A stretch of 64,000 bases of DNA from Pseudomonas sp. NFACC02 (GTDB taxonomy: Bacteria > Pseudomonadota > Gammaproteobacteria > Pseudomonadales > Pseudomonadaceae), in assembly GCF_900110765.1 (NCBI RefSeq), contig NZ_FOEO01000027.1:1-64000 (forward strand), in the 5' to 3' direction. Made by a program: the position numbers and the translations under genes. Below, in pieces: positions 61,236 through 64,000 of this stretch. The notes below the pieces were generated by a model, which saw only the letters and a program-made list of their open reading frames with translations, was not told where the DNA came from and ran no database searches. Position 1 is the stretch's first letter. Every line of letters starts with the position of its first letter.

Positions 61236-62164
61236 GCAATAACTCCTGATCGCCGGGTTAGGTTTCGACCTATTAAATTGCCGAAACACATTGTCTGTAA
61301 TACCGAGCAGGATACTCGGGAATAGGCGGCGAATCACGCCACCGCCCTTCTTTCGCTCATTTTGCCCATACGCTGTTGGCATGGAGTCACTTTTAGACAA
61401 AAAACGGCAGGCGCACCAGCACCGACCAAGAAAACCGTGTCCGCACTGACATGAAGCAGTCGATCAGGCCAATTCACGCAGCTGAAGCTCCTCAAAAAGC
61501 ACGGTACGGGCCTTTAAAATCAAGGTATCCCATGCGTTTAGCCTGCTCACCTACTGACTTTCAGGTCAACTGACACTGCGAATCAGGCACCGCCGTACCA
61601 AATTCAGGCGATATGATACCGGCGCGCACCAAAACGACTCACTCCTTCGACAGAAACCGCATGATCTATCCGCCAATTACCCACTTGCTCCCGGTAACAG
61701 GTAACGCCAGTGACATTTTTGCGGGTTAACCTGATTCCCACAGAGACCGCAAAACCTTTTTTTCTGGATTTTTTTAGCGTTTAAAATCAGTGAGTTAAAA
61801 AGATATCTGAAAGTATTTACACCTCCAACCACATTTTTTTCACGTGCGCGGGAACTTTGTGCACGGTTGTTGCTTTGTCACACACAGGATCGAACAGAAC
61901 GAGCCGCAGACCCGGGTACCGATCGAAGGGTAGAGGACGAGCAAACGTGTCGTGGGGGCGTTCGGCATGACAGGGTTCGGACCACTGCGGATACGGAGCC
62001 TGAGTGTCGAAAAGTACTACGGTAGTTGTACGACCAAGGGATTAAGGAGCTGTTCAGGAGCGACATGGACAGAGCTGATTTGCGACATGGCCGTAAAGAA
62101 ATTGAAAGGATAGGTTCGTAACTATCGCCAATAATGTCAGCGTGCTATAAGTTTCGCCGACACC
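61236..62164. other. Large gap upstream of the OprD porin
   Basis: About 930 bases with no convincing gene. A possible 22-codon frame, ATG at 61662 to TAA at about 61730, ends just before T-rich tracts (CTTTTTTTCTGG, ATTTTTTTAG). The stretch 61740-61860 is AT-rich and may contain promoters. I do not recognise an RNA gene. Confidence 0.45.
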
Positions 62165-62205
62165 AAAAAGAAAGAGCCGTTCAGATAAAAAAACAGGTGA
62201 ACGGC
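62165..62205 (+). promoter_or_regulatory. oprD leader: A-rich tract and hairpin, possible Hfq/Crc site
   Basis: AAAAAGAA at 62165-62172 fits the AANAANAA pattern used by Hfq/Crc in Pseudomonas. A stem GCCGTTCA (62176-62183) and TGAACGGC (62198-62205) then holds an A-rich 14-base loop. The elements lie 35-75 bases before the porin ATG, which is farther than typical Hfq/Crc targets, so the assignment is tentative. Confidence 0.35.
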
Positions 62206-62240
62206 GGTACTCTTCTTAAAACCAAAGGAGCAAAGTCACG

Positions 62241-63563
62241 ATGAGAGTGATGAAGTGGAGCGCAATCGCCCTGGCAGTTACTGCGGCCAGTACCCAATTG
62301 GCATCGGCTGCGGCATTCGTAAGCGATCAGTCCGAAGCAACTGGTTTTGTTGAAGGTAGCAAGCTGGACGTCAAGGCTCGCAACTACTACTTTAACCGCG
62401 ACAAGAAAAACGGCGCCGTAGACGATAAAGACTGGACGCAAGGTTTCTGGGCTAACTACAGCTCCGGTTACACCCAAGGTCTGATCGGTGTGGGTGTTGA
62501 TGCTTTCGGCTATGCCGGCTTCAAACTGGACGGCTCCGACAAGTACTCTGGTTCTGGCAACCTGTCGACCGACAGCAATGGCGACAACCACGACAGCTTC
62601 GGCAAAGCCGGCGGTGCCGTCAAATTCCGCATCTCGAAAACCGAGCTGAAAATCGGCGACATGCAGCCGCAGAACCCGGTTTTCGCAGTCGGCGGCTCCC
62701 GTCTGTTGCCACAAACGGCGACTGGCGTGACGTTGCAGAGCAGCGAGATCAAAGGTCTGGACGTTGAAGCGGGTCGTTTCACGTCGGGCACCAGCCAGGA
62801 CGAAACCAACCGTGACGGCGACATCTGGGCGACCTACGCAGGTGTGACTTCCAAGTCCTCCACCTACGGTGGCGGTAAGTACTCGATCACTGACAACCTG
62901 GGCGTTGGTTTCTACTACAACAAACTGGAAGACGTGTGGAACCAGTACTACGGCAACGTGAACTACGCACTGCCGTTGACCGATGACCAGTCCCTGGCCT
63001 TCGACTTCAACTACTACAACACCCAGGACACCGGCAGCAAGAAAGCAGGCGACATCAGCAACAACACCTACTCGCTTTCTGCAGCCTACTCCTTCCTGGC
63101 AGCCCATACCCTGACCCTGGCCTTCCAGAAAGTTAACGGTGATACACCGTTCGACTACATCGGTATCGGCGACAACAACCGCGGTGGCGACTCGATCTTC
63201 CTGGCGAACTCGATTCAGTACTCCGACTTCAACGGTCCTGGCGAAAAATCCTGGCAGGCTCGTTATGACCTGAACATGGCTCCGTACGGCGTACCGGGTC
63301 TGAGCTTCATGACCCGTTACATCAACGGTACCGACATCGATGGCACCCACACCCCATCGAACAGCACCTATACAGGCCTGTATGGCGCTGACGGCAAGCA
63401 CCACGAAACCAACCTTGAAGCCAAATACGTTGTTCAGACCGGCCCTGCAAAAGACCTGTCTTTCCGTATTCGTCAAGCTTGGCACCGCGCCAACACCGAC
63501 CAAGGCGAAGGCGATATCAACGAGTTCCGTCTGATCGTCGACTACCCGATTTCGGTTCTGTAA
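62241..63563 (+). CDS. OprD-family outer-membrane porin
   Basis: A 440-residue precursor. A signal peptide (KWSAIALAVTAASTQLASA, cut after ASA/AAF) leads to an 18-strand-type barrel with the family segments VKFRISKTELKIGDMQPQNPV, GLDVEAGRFT and a C-terminal strand ending in PISVL. Occ/OprD channels take up carboxylates, amino acids or peptides; the substrate cannot be read off. AAAGGAG precedes the ATG by ten bases. A terminator follows at 63590. The PAO1 counterpart of this place is PA0958 (oprD), but orthology to that channel is not proved. Confidence 0.93.
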   Translation: MRVMKWSAIALAVTAASTQLASAAAFVSDQSEATGFVEGSKLDVKARNYYFNRDKKNGAVDDKDWTQGFWANYSSGYTQGLIGVGVDAFGYAGFKLDGSDKYSGSGNLSTDSNGDNHDSFGKAGGAVKFRISKTELKIGDMQPQNPVFAVGGSRLLPQTATGVTLQSSEIKGLDVEAGRFTSGTSQDETNRDGDIWATYAGVTSKSSTYGGGKYSITDNLGVGFYYNKLEDVWNQYYGNVNYALPLTDDQSLAFDFNYYNTQDTGSKKAGDISNNTYSLSAAYSFLAAHTLTLAFQKVNGDTPFDYIGIGDNNRGGDSIFLANSIQYSDFNGPGEKSWQARYDLNMAPYGVPGLSFMTRYINGTDIDGTHTPSNSTYTGLYGADGKHHETNLEAKYVVQTGPAKDLSFRIRQAWHRANTDQGEGDINEFRLIVDYPISVL

Positions 63564-63589
63564 TCGCGCTGTCTGACACTCGTTATAGA

Positions 63590-63616
63590 AAAGCCCGGCC
63601 TCGTGCCGGGCTTTTT
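63590..63616 (+). terminator. Terminator of the OprD-family porin gene
   Basis: AGCCCGGC and GCCGGGCT pair around a five-base loop, flanked by an A run and TTTTT. It ends transcription before proS. Confidence 0.92.
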
Positions 63617-63735
63617 CATGCCCGCAACTCTGTCAATCCCTTGCGCGGCGACGCCCGTGCGCCCTGTACTCGACCGTATCACCACCGTACAATGCCAGGT
63701 CATTTCCCAGTCACAGCAACCGACAACGGCCGACC

Positions 63736-64000
63736 ATGCGTACCAGTCAATATTTGCTCGCCACACAGAAAGAAACGCCAAACGATGCGGTCGTGATCAG
63801 CCATCAGCTGATGCTTCGTGCCGGCATGATTCGCAAACTCGCTTCCGGTCTTTACACCTGGCTGCCCATGGGCCTGCGTGTGCTGCGCAAGGTCGAAGCC
63901 GTCGTTCGTGAAGAAATGGACGCTGCAGGCGCGCTGGAAGTATTGATGCCCGGTATTCAGCCTGCGGAACTGTGGCAGGAATCCGGTCGCTGGGAGCAGT
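63736..64000 (+). CDS. proS: Prolyl-tRNA synthetase, N-terminal part (cut by window end)
   Basis: The first 88 residues of a class II prolyl-tRNA synthetase of bacterial type. MRTSQYLLATQKETPNDAVV begins the protein, and RKLASGLYTWLPMGLRVLRK is motif 1 of the catalytic fold. The coding region runs off the window. It charges tRNA-Pro. The last bases give LMPGIQPAELWQESGRWEQ, all in frame. Confidence 0.95.
   Translation, partial: MRTSQYLLATQKETPNDAVVISHQLMLRAGMIRKLASGLYTWLPMGLRVLRKVEAVVREEMDAAGALEVLMPGIQPAELWQESGRWEQ

Overview
The window is a gene-dense, GC-rich stretch of a fluorescent Pseudomonas chromosome, most likely of the P. syringae group. The assignment rests on almost every recognisable protein reading as a Pseudomonas orthologue, on gene order matching conserved Pseudomonas blocks (from memory: proS-oprD-slyX-dps-aspS-yebC-ruvCAB-ybgC-tolQRAB-pal-cpoB-queEC-tRNA-Lys corresponds to PA0956-PA0976 of P. 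aeruginosa PAO1, and nadA-bepA-tusA-like-perM-bcp-gcvR-dapA-bamC-purC-tRNA-Ser to PA1004-PA1013), and on the many paired REP repeats starting GTAGGAGCG. The species cannot be fixed from the sequence alone.

Layout. 1-8.5 kb: a repeat-like left edge, an orphan transporter-fused hybrid histidine kinase, aceK, an EamA exporter and a lipid A hydroxylase (lpxO). 8.5-15.5 kb: cysK, a DUF748 envelope protein, a MoxR ATPase/VWA pair and the 5-oxoprolinase operon pxpABC. 15.7-27 kb: mostly small housekeeping or poorly characterised genes (glutamine amidotransferase, oligopeptidase B, cyclic-nucleotide-domain protein, spermidine-synthase-like protein, HNH protein, TrmH-type methyltransferase, YcgN, hydroxyacid dehydrogenase, YcgL/RNase D). 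26.5-34.5 kb is the most accessory part: an eptA-methyltransferase pair, a HigBA2-type toxin-antitoxin pair, a GMC oxidoreductase, malic enzyme and an MntA/HepT toxin-antitoxin pair next to tRNA-Ser(CGA). 34.8-44 kb: purC, an MBL hydrolase, bamC, dapA, gcvR-like, bcp, perM-like, a TusA-like protein, bepA and nadA. 44.2-45.8 kb: a divergent O-methyltransferase/TetR pair beside tRNA-Lys(TTT). 45.9-58 kb: queC-queE, the tol-pal operon, ruvABC, yebC and aspS. 58.3-64 kb: a ribbon-helix-helix protein, dps, a membrane-anchored cold-shock-domain protein, slyX with a HIT hydrolase, an OprD porin, and the start of proS cut by the window end.

Functional themes. The envelope is prominent: TolQRAB-Pal-CpoB, BamC, BepA, DUF748, OprD, and two lipid A modification enzymes (LpxO, EptA) at separate loci. 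Two small toxin-antitoxin modules sit in the same 5-kb accessory zone. No insertion sequence, prophage, integrase or CRISPR array was seen. The most distinctive structure not explained by genes is a set of paired REP cassettes in two size classes. Their edges sit at gene 3' ends, and in two cases (aceK, pxpC) supply the stop codon itself. I found no clearly new multi-gene system; the best candidates for follow-up are the overlapping eptA-methyltransferase pair, the membrane-tethered cold-shock protein and the REP/stop-codon arrangement.
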